Part shown: in pieces, positions 63,641-64,000 of the stretch | How positions within the stretch are numbered: position 1 is the stretch's first letter | How the letters are laid out: the number at the start of each line of letters is the position of its first letter | From: Reyranella sp. CPCC 100927 | GTDB lineage: Bacteria; Pseudomonadota; Alphaproteobacteria; Reyranellales; Reyranellaceae | Direction: 5' to 3' | Assembly (NCBI RefSeq): GCF_007859315.1 | Contig: NZ_VOHA01000007.1 | Coordinates: forward strand, 124,001 to 188,000 | DNA: 64,000 nt | Program-made: the position numbers and the translations under genes | The notes under the pieces: generated by a model | Seen by the model: the letters and a program-made list of their open reading frames with translations, nothing else | Databases searched by the model: none | What the model was told of the DNA's origin: nothing

Positions 63641-64000
63641 ATGAGCATGATCACCGCCGACCCGCAGGACGTGCCGCACGTCCAGTCGTTCACCTTCGCG
63701 CCGGAGTATCTCGAGAAGGCGAAGGAGCAGATCGCCCATTATCCGCCAGGCCGTCAGGCCAGCGCCGTGATCGCCTGCCTCGACCTGGCGCAGCGCCAGG
63801 CCGGCGGCTGGCTGCCGCGTGCGGCGATGGACCACGTGGCGCAGTTGCTCGATATGGCGCCGATCCGGGTCTATGAGGTCGCGACTTTCTACACGATGTT
63901 CCAGCTCAAGCCGCGCGGCAAATACCTGCTACAGGTGTGCACGACGACGCCGTGCTGGCTGCGCGGCTCCGACGCGGTGATGAAGGCCTGCCGTTCCGTC
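63641..64000 (+). CDS. nuoE: NADH-quinone oxidoreductase subunit E, partial
   Basis: The 5' part of nuoE; 120 codons are present before the window ends. It begins MSMITADPQDVPHVQSFTFAPEYLEKAKEQIAHYPPGRQASAVIACLDLAQRQ and reaches VATFYTMFQLKPRGKYLLQVCTTTPCWLRGSD, where the first two Cys of the N1a [2Fe-2S] cluster lie (C-x4-C). It follows nuoD by 13 bases. The remaining ligands and the C-terminus are outside the window. Confidence 0.95.
   Translation, partial: MSMITADPQDVPHVQSFTFAPEYLEKAKEQIAHYPPGRQASAVIACLDLAQRQAGGWLPRAAMDHVAQLLDMAPIRVYEVATFYTMFQLKPRGKYLLQVCTTTPCWLRGSDAVMKACRSV

Overview
The window is high-GC bacterial chromosome. The block tig-clpP-clpX-lon-HU-nuoABCDE, the glnB-glnA pair and interspersed palindromic repeats fit an alphaproteobacterium, but I cannot name a genus from sequence alone. 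About 60 protein genes, four tRNAs (His, Leu, Val, Asp) and many palindromic intergenic repeats can be supported.

Left part (1-11 kb): the tail of an upstream gene; two small exported proteins; a PhoD-like phosphatase; an HxlR regulator and an atypical SDR under an operator-like palindrome; a LysR gene divergent from a quinone reductase; a quinol-monooxygenase-like protein with a second copy of the LysR promoter region; a VOC protein; and a sugar-type ABC importer.

Catabolic block A (11-26.6 kb): a branched-chain-type ABC importer plus a 2-oxoglutarate/Fe(II) oxygenase on the minus strand diverges from a tightly overlapping plus-strand operon. That operon encodes a cupin-XRE regulator, HyuA/HyuB-like hydantoinase/carboxylase subunits, a small zinc-ribbon protein like acetone carboxylase gamma, a second cupin-XRE regulator, an isochorismatase-family amidohydrolase and a three-subunit molybdenum hydroxylase. 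Together they look like a complete uptake and ring-opening pathway for an unidentified N-heterocycle.

Catabolic block B (26.9-34.3 kb, minus strand): a bifunctional aminobenzoyl/salicylyl-CoA hydroxylase-reductase, an SDR, a MarR regulator, an enoyl-CoA hydratase, an aryl-CoA ligase and a RidA protein overlap into one operon. Its promoter carries an 8-bp inverted repeat, and an AraC regulator lies just upstream. Kynureninase and tryptophan 2,3-dioxygenase at 49-51 kb would supply anthranilate, so tryptophan could be degraded through the CoA-dependent anthranilate route.

Island (about 37.1-41.9 kb): visibly lower GC, a phage-type broken ORF, a Rap1a-like secreted protein, a DUF2806-like protein, a helix-turn-helix ORF interrupted by an in-frame TAG, and an unusual beta-helix-like membrane protein. 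No integrase is visible. The flanks are a molybdopterin oxidoreductase on the left and glnA on the right.

Right part (42-64 kb): nitrogen control (glnA, glnB with a sigma-54 site), a decayed oxygenase gene, an aminotransferase, a tandem SUKH protein, a Tat-lipoprotein amine oxidase divergent from kynU-kynA, tRNA-His, a membrane protein, nnr, tRNA-Leu, the proteostasis block tig-clpP-clpX-lon, HU, tRNA-Val, tRNA-Asp and the start of the complex I operon, cut inside nuoE at the window end.
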